DNA of 64,000 bases from Neobacillus sp. CF12 (GCF_030348765.1 NZ_JAUCEU010000007.1:4561501-4625500); one strand, 5' to 3'. Shown: positions 17,257 to 26,413, counted from the stretch's first letter. A program made the numbers and translations. The notes: generated by a model from the letters alone, not told the origin.

Positions 17257-18549
17257 TTATTTTCCTCGAACCACTGCACTTTTTAGGTCAACGGGTGACC
17301 CAATGTTGGTAAGCAAATTTTTTAGATGTTGATTGGAGATATGAAGATAATGATTGGCAGAAACAAAATCCTTTTTTTCTTCATAATAGGCAGCAACCAT
17401 CTGAAGATATTTGATTCCTCGATCAATATTCATATGCTGTTGAATAATAGGCAGTCCATGCTTTATCAAATAGTGAATAAGAGATTTTTTTGTACCGGCT
17501 GCTTCTAAATAAAGGATCTTTAATTCAATGAATCGCGGCGAATTTTTATCATGAATAGATTCTAATACTTCAGATAACAGCTCTGCAGCCTTCTCATTTT
17601 GTGAAAAAGAAATAAGTGCCTCGGCCAGATAAGAAATCGTAATATAATAGGATGCAGAATTTTTTTCTTTGTGCAAAAGGGCCTGTGAATAATAGTCCAA
17701 CGATTCTTCTATATTACCTTTTCTGTAATATAAAAAACCGAGATTATGTAAAGAAAGGGCCTTCGTTTCTGTATCCTGAAGCATCTCGGCATCACTTAAA
17801 ATATGTACAAGAAGTTCTTTTCCTTTATCAAATTCACCAATATGAATGAAATTAATAGCCAGAATCATTTTGACGTGAACCAATCTTACTAGATTGTTTG
17901 TTTGCTGAAAAACTTGCAAAGCTTTATACGCATAATGAATCGATAAAGAGTAGTGGCATAAATGACCATGCAAGGCTGAGCGAAAATAATGATACTCTGA
18001 TATTTTTGCAAGATATTCTTCTGCTTTGTTTTCCATACGTGATAGGAAGAGGAGGGCTTGGGGGAATTGTTCTTTTTTTCCATAATAGATGGCTTGAAGC
18101 AAATCCCAGACATATTCCTCAAAAGGAGAAAACTTTGAGATATAATTATGAATGCCCCGAGAGGACTCCTCAAATGCGGAAAAATCGTGCAATAGCAGGT
18201 AGTACCGCAGCATATATAATTCATACAGATAGATCATATCTGTACAATGTACGTATTCCTTGTATTCCAGCAATTCTTTATATAATATGGCTGCTTTTTC
18301 TTGGTGGAGCCGCTCCATTGTCTCGTAAAACAGATCCAGTTTATGTCTTACTAACTCGCTCTTTTTGTTTTCTTCCTCGATAGAAATCTGCAATCTTTCA
18401 CAAAGCAGCTGGAGTGTTTTTTTGTTGGCTTCTTTTACATTGTTTTCAATTTTACTTAAGTGTGTTACCGAGCAAATGCCCTGGCAAAGCTGTTCCTGTG
18501 TTTTATTTTGCTTTCTTCGGTGATAATAAATAACTTTTCCAATGGACAT
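17257..18549 (-). CDS. RNPP-like HTH/TPR regulator next to secreted protease
   Basis: Residues 1-60 form an XRE helix-turn-helix (YHRRKQNKTQEQLCQGICSVTHLSKIENN). About 370 residues of helical TPR repeats follow, including a clear one at ALSLHNLGFLYYRKGNIEESLDYYSQALL. Length 430 and layout match NprR/PlcR-type quorum-sensing regulators, which bind imported peptides through the TPR face. A short candidate peptide gene follows at 17233, then the S8 protease on the same strand, echoing nprR-nprX-nprA. It could activate exoprotease production at high cell density. Other HTH/TPR regulators that sense no peptide share the fold, so the peptide role is inferred. Confidence 0.85.
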   Translation of the reverse strand: MSIGKVIYYHRRKQNKTQEQLCQGICSVTHLSKIENNVKEANKKTLQLLCERLQISIEEENKKSELVRHKLDLFYETMERLHQEKAAILYKELLEYKEYVHCTDMIYLYELYMLRYYLLLHDFSAFEESSRGIHNYISKFSPFEEYVWDLLQAIYYGKKEQFPQALLFLSRMENKAEEYLAKISEYHYFRSALHGHLCHYSLSIHYAYKALQVFQQTNNLVRLVHVKMILAINFIHIGEFDKGKELLVHILSDAEMLQDTETKALSLHNLGFLYYRKGNIEESLDYYSQALLHKEKNSASYYITISYLAEALISFSQNEKAAELLSEVLESIHDKNSPRFIELKILYLEAAGTKKSLIHYLIKHGLPIIQQHMNIDRGIKYLQMVAAYYEEKKDFVSANHYLHISNQHLKNLLTNIGSPVDLKSAVVRGK

Positions 18550-18650
18550 GCAATCAACCTACTTTCTAGTAAACTTGAATATTCCCTATGCTTAGTATAC
18601 TGAATTGTTTTTTGCAGTTCTTCGTCTTTTACTAGTCAGATAGTAGGGTT

Positions 18651-18689
18651 TTTTAAAAAAGCAAGAAAGCTCTCGATGTGAGAGCTTTC
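18651..18689 (-). terminator. Terminator of the BsuPI lipoprotein gene
   Basis: GAAAGCTCTC (18665-18674) pairs with GAGAGCTTTC (18680-18689). On the minus strand a T-run follows after TTGC. Confidence 0.7.
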
Positions 18690-18695
18690 CTGTAT

Positions 18696-19259
18696 TTATT
18701 CCACTACAAATTCAAGGCCAGCTTTTGGCTGCATTTCTTTTGCCTTTAGAAAGAAGGTGATGACATAGGAGCCAGGCGGTAAGTTTTCAACTGGTACTTC
18801 ATATGAAATAGATCCTCCTGGTTTTACTGGTTGTTCACCTGGTAAAGCAGGTGATTTTGTCTCTTTTGAATAGGTACGTAGTACATTTCCGTCCCGATCT
18901 TTAATCGTATAATCATACTGTTGTGCCGTTTCAAAGTGGAATGTAAACAATTGATCCAAATTATTTTTCACATTGAAAGTAAAATGAACATTTTTGCCCT
19001 CTTGCTGGTACGAAATACTAGGAGTCATTTTTTCTGCTGATTCTTTAGAAATTCCTGGTTTATCTTTGATATCGCCTTTATCATTTTTCGGAGGCGTTTT
19101 CGCTGGACTATCTGTTATGGTGGTTACCTCTTTAATAGAGTCCTCCCCTTCACTAGAATTTTCGGAACTTGATTGTGGTTTGTCGACTAAATCTTGGTTC
19201 GTCGAACAACCACTAAATAGTGATATAGCAAGCACAAGTAAGCTGAGTTTTTTTATCAT
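18696..19259 (-). CDS. Lipoprotein with BsuPI-type (intracellular proteinase inhibitor) domain
   Basis: The 187-residue precursor has a lipoprotein signal with LFSGC, Cys18 being the lipidated residue. A Ser/Lys/Glu-rich linker (20-78) leads to a compact beta domain (80-187: VHFTFNVKNNLDQLFTFHFET, then PGGSISYEVPVENLPPGSYVITF) of the BsuPI fold. In B. subtilis the soluble BsuPI inhibits the intracellular serine protease; exported lipoprotein versions have no proven function. It lies between two large exoprotease genes, so protecting the cell surface from self-proteolysis is an attractive but untested idea. It has its own terminator. Confidence 0.8.
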   Translation of the reverse strand: MIKKLSLLVLAISLFSGCSTNQDLVDKPQSSSENSSEGEDSIKEVTTITDSPAKTPPKNDKGDIKDKPGISKESAEKMTPSISYQQEGKNVHFTFNVKNNLDQLFTFHFETAQQYDYTIKDRDGNVLRTYSKETKSPALPGEQPVKPGGSISYEVPVENLPPGSYVITFFLKAKEMQPKAGLEFVVE

Positions 19260-19577
19260 AGTTACCCACCCCTTTTTTTATTAGTCGAGATTAACAGAAT
19301 ATTTGTTACAAAACATCGCCCGAAAAACTTTATAGGACGGTTATGAAGAATATATTTATTTTAATATAGAAGTTTTTTGAGTGAAATAAGTATTGTTAAT
19401 CTTCATTTTTTTAGAAATTAATGGGTAAAAAGTACTTACAATCTACTAGTTTTGTGTTATATTTTTTATTATTGAGAGAATCTACTGTAATTTCAGAATA
19501 GTATAACAGAATAAGTGGATTCAAATAAAAAAGGAGGATAGGAAAGTAGTATATACATATACAGGGGAGGAAGAAAA
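19260..19577. other. Regulatory region upstream of the M6 metalloprotease
   Basis: This 318-bp, very AT-rich stretch separates two divergent secreted-protein genes. It holds two Shine-Dalgarno-like runs (AAAAAGGAGGATAGG near 19529 and GGGGAGG before the ATG); only the second is followed by a useful start codon. No promoter pair of acceptable spacing could be committed to. No small ORF with a proper ribosome binding site was found. Confidence 0.4.
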
Positions 19578-22500
19578 ATGGTCGATTGGAAAAAGGTTCT
19601 TGGTACATCTGTATTATCTGCTAGTTTAGTATTTAGTTCCTTTGCTCCGTTGCTTGGAAATGCACCAGCAGCTAGCGCAAAGAATTATGCTACTAAACAA
19701 AGTGGAGTGGAAACAACACTACCATATCTTAGCCAACACGTTAGTGGTACATTCGATGTTGGTATTGCAAATAGAGAAAAGGTTCTTGCTTCATTGATTA
19801 AGCAAGGAATTATTAATAAGAATGCTTCTAGAGCACAACAAGAGAAGCAATTAAGTGCTTATCTTCAAAAGCGTGCTCAAAAAGCTGAAGAATTGTCAGC
19901 AGACCAGCAAAATCAAAAAGCTGTACGTGGTGACATTCAAAAATCAGCAGGTTTAGAATTGAAAGAAGCTGGCACTCCGGATGAAAAGAATCAGTCTGTT
20001 AAGGCTAGTGATAAAAAAGTAGGACCGATTGTAGAAGAGGGATGGGCTGGACCTGTTCAAACAGACCAAGTTCTTGTGCTATTAATCGATTTCCCAGACT
20101 ACAAGAATAGTAATATTACAGCGGAAGATGATCCTGTTTTATTGTATGATGAATACACGAAAGAACACTATGAAGATATGGTTTTTGGCGATGAAACTTA
20201 CGAAGGTGGAAATGGTGAACAATTCATTTCTATGAAAGAATATTATGAACAGCAATCAGGTGGAAGTTATTCCATTGATGGAGCAGTTTCCGATTGGTAT
20301 ACAGCGGAACATCCTGCTGCTTACTATGGAGCAAATGATCCAGCAGCGGATGATAATGATATTCGACCACGTGAATTAATAAAAGAAGCGTTGGTTCATG
20401 CTTCTCAAGATCCAACTATCGACTTAAGCAAGTTTGATATCGAAGATCTTATGGATTTAGATGGTGACGGAAATTACCGTGAACCAGATGGTATTATTGA
20501 CCACTTAATGGTTGTTCACGCTGGTACAGGTGAAGAAGCAGGTGGTGGAGCAGTCGTTGGTGCTGATGCGATTTGGTCGCATAGTTCTGCTCTTGAGGAA
20601 GCCCCATTTATTATTCCTAATACTGAATCAAAAGCTCAAGTTCCATATTGGGATGGAAGTCTAAGTGCATACGCTTACACGATCCAGCCTGAAGATGGCG
20701 CAACAGGCGTATTTGCTCATGAATATGCTCATGACCTAGGTTTACCGGATGAATATGATACTGCCTATACAGCAGATAGTGTTGGAGCTCCAACTGAATA
20801 TTGGACTTTAATGTCGGCTGGAAGCTGGGCTGGACTTATCAACGGAACTGAACCTACTGGATTCAGCCCGTATGACAAAGAATATCTCCAAAATAAATGG
20901 CCAGAATCTAACTGGTTCAAAAACGTAGAATACACGTTAGATGAAATTATCAATGGCGAAAAAATTGTAAACTTAGACCAAGCAAGTGTTAAAGGTACAA
21001 ATGCTGACGCTGTAAGAATTTCATTACCTAATAAAAATACTGTAGTGAACACTCCAACTAGCGGTCAGTTTGAATATCACAGTGGAAGCGGTAATGAGTT
21101 AGATAACAGCCTGACTACTACTGTTGATTTAACAGATGCTGCAAGTGCTGAGTTTAAATTTAACGCTTTCTATGAAATTGAAGAAGATTGGGATTATGCT
21201 TCTGTTCAGGTAAAAGATGCTTCAGGAGAATGGACAGCTATTCAAGGTACAATTACCACTGATACAAATCCATTTGGACAAAACCCTGGACATGGTATCA
21301 CAGGAACTTCAGATGGCTGGGAAGCTGCAAGCTTCGATTTATCAGCGTATGCAGGTCAAGTAATTGATGTGAAGATCAACTATTGGACAGATCCTTTCGT
21401 AGCAATGGCAGGTCTTTATGTAGATGATATCCAAGTAGTGGTTGATGGCGAAGTTGTGGCAGCAGATGACGTTGAAGCTGATGAATCTGTGTTCACTTCT
21501 GATGGTTTTACAAAAACAGATGGTAAGAAATCAACTGAACACTATTATTTAGTTGAGTGGAGAAACTGGGCTGCAGCTGACATGGCTTTAAAACAAACAA
21601 CACGCGGGAACTCCATTCTTTCACATGATCCAGGTATGGTTATCTGGTATGTAGATAATTTATATGGCGATAACTGGGTTGGAGATCACCCTGGTGATGG
21701 ATTCCTTGGAGTAGTTGACGCACACCAAAAGGTTGCTAGATGGTCTGATGATGATTCCGTTGTTTGGGGTACAAGATACCAAATTCAAGATGCTGCGTTC
21801 TCATTGAATGCAACAGATGATATGTTCCTGGATTATTCTCATCTTTATGGTCCTGGCGTGGGAATGAAGCTTGATTCTCAACCAGCTGTTCCAACATTTA
21901 TTGATTATAATGATTATTCAACCCCAGAATTGATTTACTCTGGACGTAATGTACCACAATATGGATTAGAGATTAGTGTATTAGAACAAGCTGATGACAT
22001 GAGTGTTGGTAAAATTAAAATTTCACATGATAATCACCAAGCTAATGTTCAAGTTAACGGTCTATTAGACACTTATTCTAGTAATGAAGGCCATAACTCA
22101 TTAAATCTTACTGTTGTAAGTGATGATGAAACATTTGGCGAAGAAGTAACGGTAACTACTGATGTAGTTAACGCAGCTAACGAAGTAGTTGTATCTGATG
22201 TACAAACATATACTTCAGATCGTACTGAAAAAGAACTAGCTGTAAATCTTACACTTCCTGAGGATCTTTCTTCAGGTGAGTATACTCTAGAAGTTAATGT
22301 AAATGCTGGCGAAACAACTGTAGCTTCGTATTCTAAAGCATTCGCTGTAGATATGTCTGCTCCAGTCATTACATTAGCTGGCGATAATCCATTAGTGATT
22401 ACACAAAACTCTACTTTTGAAGAGCCTGGATATGTAGCTGTGGATGATGTAGATTTAGACGTAACAGCTCAAGTAGAAGTTACAGGAACAGTGGATGTAA

Positions 22501-22793
22501 AAACTGTTGGTGACTATACATTAACGTACAGTGTTTCTGATAAAGCTGGCAATAAAACATCTGTTGAAAGAACCGTTACAGTGAAAGCACCAGCTGCCGG
22601 CGGAACTGGATCAGACGATGGATCAGATGATGGATCAGATAACGGTTCAGATAATGGTTCAACTGGCGGTGGTAGTGCACTTCCTGATACAGCAACCAAT
22701 ACATACAATATTATGTTAGCTGGTTTGCTTACTTTCGTACTTGGTGTAACATTCTTTGTTCTTCAAAGAAGAAGAAAAGGTTTAACTGAATAA
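19578..22793 (+). CDS. Immune-inhibitor-A-like M6 metalloprotease with sortase motif
   Basis: The 1071-residue precursor has a signal peptide (about 1-35, ending ASA), a helical propeptide, and an M6 catalytic domain with HEYAHDLGLPD at 381-391. This gives two histidines and an aspartate for zinc and Glu382 as the base. A MAM-like beta domain, an Ig-like bacterial domain (about 935-1010: VAVDDVDLDVT...VSDKAGN) and a linker of GSDDGSDD/GSDNG repeats follow. It ends with LPDTA (1035-1039), a membrane span and RRRK, a sorting signal for a class D-type sortase. InhA enzymes of the B. cereus group degrade host peptides; here the protease would be wall-anchored. No sortase gene is in the window. 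Confidence 0.92.
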   Translation: MVDWKKVLGTSVLSASLVFSSFAPLLGNAPAASAKNYATKQSGVETTLPYLSQHVSGTFDVGIANREKVLASLIKQGIINKNASRAQQEKQLSAYLQKRAQKAEELSADQQNQKAVRGDIQKSAGLELKEAGTPDEKNQSVKASDKKVGPIVEEGWAGPVQTDQVLVLLIDFPDYKNSNITAEDDPVLLYDEYTKEHYEDMVFGDETYEGGNGEQFISMKEYYEQQSGGSYSIDGAVSDWYTAEHPAAYYGANDPAADDNDIRPRELIKEALVHASQDPTIDLSKFDIEDLMDLDGDGNYREPDGIIDHLMVVHAGTGEEAGGGAVVGADAIWSHSSALEEAPFIIPNTESKAQVPYWDGSLSAYAYTIQPEDGATGVFAHEYAHDLGLPDEYDTAYTADSVGAPTEYWTLMSAGSWAGLINGTEPTGFSPYDKEYLQNKWPESNWFKNVEYTLDEIINGEKIVNLDQASVKGTNADAVRISLPNKNTVVNTPTSGQFEYHSGSGNELDNSLTTTVDLTDAASAEFKFNAFYEIEEDWDYASVQVKDASGEWTAIQGTITTDTNPFGQNPGHGITGTSDGWEAASFDLSAYAGQVIDVKINYWTDPFVAMAGLYVDDIQVVVDGEVVAADDVEADESVFTSDGFTKTDGKKSTEHYYLVEWRNWAAADMALKQTTRGNSILSHDPGMVIWYVDNLYGDNWVGDHPGDGFLGVVDAHQKVARWSDDDSVVWGTRYQIQDAAFSLNATDDMFLDYSHLYGPGVGMKLDSQPAVPTFIDYNDYSTPELIYSGRNVPQYGLEISVLEQADDMSVGKIKISHDNHQANVQVNGLLDTYSSNEGHNSLNLTVVSDDETFGEEVTVTTDVVNAANEVVVSDVQTYTSDRTEKELAVNLTLPEDLSSGEYTLEVNVNAGETTVASYSKAFAVDMSAPVITLAGDNPLVITQNSTFEEPGYVAVDDVDLDVTAQVEVTGTVDVKTVGDYTLTYSVSDKAGNKTSVERTVTVKAPAAGGTGSDDGSDDGSDNGSDNGSTGGGSALPDTATNTYNIMLAGLLTFVLGVTFFVLQRRRKGLTE

Positions 22794-22810
22794 GGTAAAC
22801 GTAATTTTTG

Positions 22811-22845
22811 AAGCCACACAGCATTCGTGCTGTGTGGCTTTTTTC
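22811..22845 (+). terminator. Terminator of the M6 metalloprotease gene
   Basis: AAGCCACACAGCA (22811-22823), a TTCG tetraloop and TGCTGTGTGGCTT, then TTTT. The stem is perfect. It may also serve the convergent epimerase gene. Confidence 0.92.
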
Positions 22846-22846
22846 T

Positions 22847-23845
22847 TCATTCTAGGTGATATCTCATATACCATTCTACAAAATGCCCTAACCCTATTTG
22901 TAATGGAGTAGCAGGAGAGAAACCTGCTTCCTTCTGCAAATCAGTAATATCGGCATAGGTCTCTTTTACGTCCCCAGGCTGCATAGGGAGAAACTCTATT
23001 TTGGCTTTGTGGTCAATTAGCTTTTCTAGTGTGTTAATAAAATCCATTAATCTGACAGGGCTATTGTTGCCAATATTATAGATTTTGTAAGGAGCATGAC
23101 TCGTGCTTGGATCGAGGCACCGGGTGGTATCAGGTATTGGAGGATGATCAAGTAATTTGACGATTCCTTCGACAATATCATCAATATAGGTAAAGTCTCT
23201 AAGCATATCGCCATTATTATATACCTGTATGGTATTTCCTTCGATAATATCCTTGGTAAAAGAAAAATAAGCCATATCGGGTCTTCCCCAAGGTCCATAC
23301 ACGGTAAAGAAACGAAGACCGGTGGTAGGGATATTAAATAAATGGCTGTAAGTGTGAGCCATTAATTCATTCGCTTTTTTCGTCGCTGCATAGATACTTA
23401 CTGGATGATCAACAGAATCTTGTGTAGAGAAGGGGGTTTTGGTATTAGCACCATAGACCGAACTCGACGATGCGTATACTAAGTGCTCCACTTGATAATG
23501 TCTGCACGCCTCAAGAATATTTACGAATCCTACTAAATTAGAATGAACATAGGAATGTGGATGGGTTAGACTATAACGGACTCCTGCTTGAGCAGCTAAA
23601 TTGATGACAATTGAAATGGAATGGTTCTCGAAAATTGCGTTTACTGAATCTTGGTCCGCTAAATCAACTTTATAAAAGTTGAAATTCTTATTCCTCTCTA
23701 AGAACTCTAGCCGATCCTTTTTTAAACGAACATCATAATAATCATTAAGGTTGTCCACACCGATTACATGATAATTTTCAGCTAACAAACGTTTAGAAAG
23801 ATGGAACCCAATAAAACCTGCTGCACCTGTTACTACTATGTTCAT
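22847..23845 (-). CDS. ytcB: NAD-dependent UDP-glucuronate 4-epimerase-like enzyme
   Basis: The 332-residue extended short-chain dehydrogenase has TGAAGFIGFHL (6-16) for NAD, YASSSSVYG with the catalytic Ser region, YAATKKANE (Tyr-x-x-x-Lys pair) and RFFTVYGPWGRPDM. The last motif typifies UDP-glucuronate/UDP-glucose 4-epimerases (CapI, LpsL, YtcB). It would supply an epimerised uronic acid for a surface polysaccharide. It is the third gene of a tightly coupled operon, its ATG overlapping the preceding stop as ATGA. B. subtilis ytcB with ytcC in the spore-coat ytc cluster is the nearest arrangement I know; the symbol is assigned on that basis. Confidence 0.85.
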   Translation of the reverse strand: MNIVVTGAAGFIGFHLSKRLLAENYHVIGVDNLNDYYDVRLKKDRLEFLERNKNFNFYKVDLADQDSVNAIFENHSISIVINLAAQAGVRYSLTHPHSYVHSNLVGFVNILEACRHYQVEHLVYASSSSVYGANTKTPFSTQDSVDHPVSIYAATKKANELMAHTYSHLFNIPTTGLRFFTVYGPWGRPDMAYFSFTKDIIEGNTIQVYNNGDMLRDFTYIDDIVEGIVKLLDHPPIPDTTRCLDPSTSHAPYKIYNIGNNSPVRLMDFINTLEKLIDHKAKIEFLPMQPGDVKETYADITDLQKEAGFSPATPLQIGLGHFVEWYMRYHLE

Positions 23846-25290
23846 TTTTTATCCGACCTTTTTTTACGATCATTCCCTTTCATTTTTCCATTCTCTCTAT
23901 TTCGATTGTGCTCTTTTTTGTCATTGTTATCTCTTTTGCTGCCGTGCTCCCTTTTTTTACCTTGTTCATCATTACGTCCATGTCCTTTTTTGTGGTCACG
24001 GTCCTTATCATGACCCCTGCCTTTATTACGGTCATATCCCTTTTTATGCTCCCGTCCTTTTTTACTGCTACGATTTTTAATCATTGGGAGGACAGTAGGT
24101 ATGTCTTTTATTTCCATTTGTACTTCTTCTTCCGTGAGCGGAATTGAAGTCTGGGTCCACTCTCCATGAGTGGCAGGATCAAGAAGATTTACCTGCTCAA
24201 GGAAAGCAGTAAGGAACCCTCTTTCATGAAGGTTTTGAAAAAGTTCAAGGGGTCTTTCTTGCAGACGCGAGTAGGAATACACATGATCGACCATTTTAAA
24301 CCCTTTTTTGGTAACAAAAACATGCCGTAACGGTGCGTCGATTTGTTTAAATCCTGCACGTTTTTGGGCGGTTAAAATTTCTAACAAGAGTTTTGTTACG
24401 ACAGGTGGCAGTGAGGTTTGTTTTTTTAGGAAAGTGTTTAAGTCAGGACCGACTAAATATTCCATTACCACGTAATTTTCTCCTGTTTCATGGACTTGTG
24501 GAATAAAGGAAAGGTCTTGGTGTGCCAAGAGAATCGTTTTTTCCATTTCACAATGTTCTGGTTTGCCATAGATTTTTACACATTTGTCTTCAGCGATCCG
24601 AAAGACCGCACCTTGATGTCCTGCACCAATTAAGGTTTGCGAGATAGCGCTATCCACTTTTACTCCTTCACCATCTCCGCCAGAAAAAACAGGAATGTTC
24701 CGATAATCGATTTTGTTTTCATCAAAATAATGCTGCCAGGTTTTATATGTGTTAGGTTCTAATTTTCTTACTTGAGATAGGAAGGCTTCTTTTAATAACA
24801 TCATGTTTAAATCTCTCAATAATTTAAGCGGTACGGGGTGTATGCGCTTAAAGGCATTTACATGGTCGATTACTTTCAGTTCTTCATTTTCTAGGACGAA
24901 AATATGCCGTAACGGAGCGTCGACCATCGTGAACCGTGCACTCTTCATTTCACCTAAAATATACAGAAGTTTTATAGTAATCGATTCCGGGATATTGGTA
25001 CAATTCCTGAGGTATTCCTTTAATGTGGGAGCATTAAAGTATTCCATGACAATATAGTTTTCACCATAATCATATAAACGCGGGAAAAACGATAAGTGCT
25101 GCCCAGCCTTTAATGCTTCTAATTCCATTTGGGCTTGAAGCGTGTTGCTGTAGATTTTCACACATTGTTCCTCTGATAATTTAAAGACGGCTCCTTGAGC
25201 ACCCATTCCGATTAAAGGATAGTTTGTGGGGTTATCGATGATTAGAGTTTTTGAACCCTTCGTAACTTTAATTAAACTGAAATCTACCAT
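23842..25290 (-). CDS. Tandem protein-kinase-like protein with highly basic repetitive tail
   Basis: The 482-residue protein holds two homologous kinase-like modules (about 20-185 and 212-375). Both have IGxGxQGAVF as a glycine-loop equivalent, CVKIY with the ATP-anchoring lysine, YxVMEY as the hinge and DAPLRHxFV in place of the canonical HxD...N loop. The usual catalytic asparagine is missing, and DFG is replaced by a D-H pair, so both may be pseudokinases or atypical kinases. Residues 405-482 are almost entirely K, R, D, H, G, N and E in imperfect short repeats. It is coupled to both neighbours (one-base and four-base overlaps). CotS/CotI-like kinases sit beside glycosyltransferases in Bacillus coat loci. 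Confidence 0.78.
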   Translation of the reverse strand: MVDFSLIKVTKGSKTLIIDNPTNYPLIGMGAQGAVFKLSEEQCVKIYSNTLQAQMELEALKAGQHLSFFPRLYDYGENYIVMEYFNAPTLKEYLRNCTNIPESITIKLLYILGEMKSARFTMVDAPLRHIFVLENEELKVIDHVNAFKRIHPVPLKLLRDLNMMLLKEAFLSQVRKLEPNTYKTWQHYFDENKIDYRNIPVFSGGDGEGVKVDSAISQTLIGAGHQGAVFRIAEDKCVKIYGKPEHCEMEKTILLAHQDLSFIPQVHETGENYVVMEYLVGPDLNTFLKKQTSLPPVVTKLLLEILTAQKRAGFKQIDAPLRHVFVTKKGFKMVDHVYSYSRLQERPLELFQNLHERGFLTAFLEQVNLLDPATHGEWTQTSIPLTEEEVQMEIKDIPTVLPMIKNRSSKKGREHKKGYDRNKGRGHDKDRDHKKGHGRNDEQGKKREHGSKRDNNDKKEHNRNRENGKMKGNDRKKRSDKK

Positions 25291-26351
25291 TATGATCCCC
25301 CTAACAATTCATCATAATATTTGGCCTGCAAGAGAAGCTGCTTATTCTGGTCAAAGTTTTGTTCTACATTTTGACGTGCAGAAAGGGTATAGCCTTCCCA
25401 TAAGTGTCTGTTCAATAACATGAACTCTAATGCTTGTGCCAGATGATCGACATCGTTTTCCCTAACTAATACTCCATCTCGGTTATTGGTGATGATCTCC
25501 GGTATACCAGCATGGTTCGTTGTGAGAACTGGAATACCGGTTGCCATTGCTTCTTTTATCGTATTCGGAATCCCTTCCACATCCCCATTTGAGGCTGTTA
25601 TGCTTGGGGCACAGAAAATGTCTGCTTGTCCCATTAATTCCGGTATTTGACTCTTAGGCACACGATTTAAGAGACGGAAGGAGGAGCCTAAATTTAGCTG
25701 TGATGCAAGAGATTTTATATATCCTTCCAGCTCACCACCGCCAATAATTGTCAGGGTAGCATTTGGGAATTTTGATTGTATCTTTTCAAATGCCTGCATT
25801 AAAATATGGTGACCTTTCTTTTCTACTAACCTTCCAATCGAAACAATGTTCTGGGAGCCTTGTAGATTTGGTCCCTTATAGGGGAAGAGGTTAAGGTCTA
25901 CTCCTCCATAAAGAACTCTGATTTTTTCGGCAGGACAACCCCATAGATTGATTCGATGAGCTAAATACTGACATACCGGCAAAAAGAGCTCCCCTTGTTC
26001 AAAAAGCATTTTCATGCCATCTAAATAACCAACAGGTTGATTGGCAAGGGTTGCATCTCTTCCCCTGATACTCGTTACGAGTGGGAGGGAGGTTTCTTCC
26101 TTAAATGGAAGTAGTAATAATCCTAATTGAGCATGGTGTGCGTGTATGAGGGAAACCTTATTTTTTTGTACATATTCTTTTGGGGAAAAGATTTCACTTA
26201 GGTAGTGAACCTTCTCATTGAGAAGTTGCAGATTAAACATATATTTAGGCTGCCTGACCAAATGGATATAATCATAACTAGGAACTTCTCGAATCTGTGG
26301 AATATATTGGGTCGGATCGACTCTTAGATTCAGATGGATAACTTTTGGCAA
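25290..26351 (-). CDS. ytcC: Family 4 glycosyltransferase
   Basis: The 353-residue GT-B enzyme has the donor-binding half NIVSIGRLVEKKGHHILMQAF and the EGIPNTIKEAMATGIPVL motif (E-x7-E), diagnostic of retaining GT4 enzymes. IHAHHAQLG marks the N-terminal acceptor domain. It should transfer an activated sugar, perhaps that made by the downstream epimerase. The TTG start follows AAAGGAG by nine bases; an ATG in the gap is out of frame. Its stop overlaps the next start as TAATG. The likeness to B. subtilis YtcC/CotSA and a CATACCTTA upstream suggest mother-cell expression during sporulation. Symbol by resemblance and context. Confidence 0.82.
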   Translation of the reverse strand: MPKVIHLNLRVDPTQYIPQIREVPSYDYIHLVRQPKYMFNLQLLNEKVHYLSEIFSPKEYVQKNKVSLIHAHHAQLGLLLLPFKEETSLPLVTSIRGRDATLANQPVGYLDGMKMLFEQGELFLPVCQYLAHRINLWGCPAEKIRVLYGGVDLNLFPYKGPNLQGSQNIVSIGRLVEKKGHHILMQAFEKIQSKFPNATLTIIGGGELEGYIKSLASQLNLGSSFRLLNRVPKSQIPELMGQADIFCAPSITASNGDVEGIPNTIKEAMATGIPVLTTNHAGIPEIITNNRDGVLVRENDVDHLAQALEFMLLNRHLWEGYTLSARQNVEQNFDQNKQLLLQAKYYDELLGGS

Positions 26352-26404
26352 TTTTTCATTCTCCTTTCAAAAATTAGATCTTAATAGTAATAATCCTCTA
26401 GAAA

Positions 26405-26413
26405 TAAGGTATG
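26405..26413 (-). promoter_or_regulatory. Possible sigma-K -10 element for the coat polysaccharide operon
   Basis: The minus strand reads CATACCTTA, matching CATA-NNN-TA. It is about 54 bp before the TTG start. The -35 position lacks the AC dinucleotide expected at 16 bp, so confidence is low. Confidence 0.3.

Noticed and set aside
17898..18383. 161-residue ORF antisense to the RNPP-like regulator
   Set aside because: Lies entirely opposite the better supported regulator, with no initiation signal.
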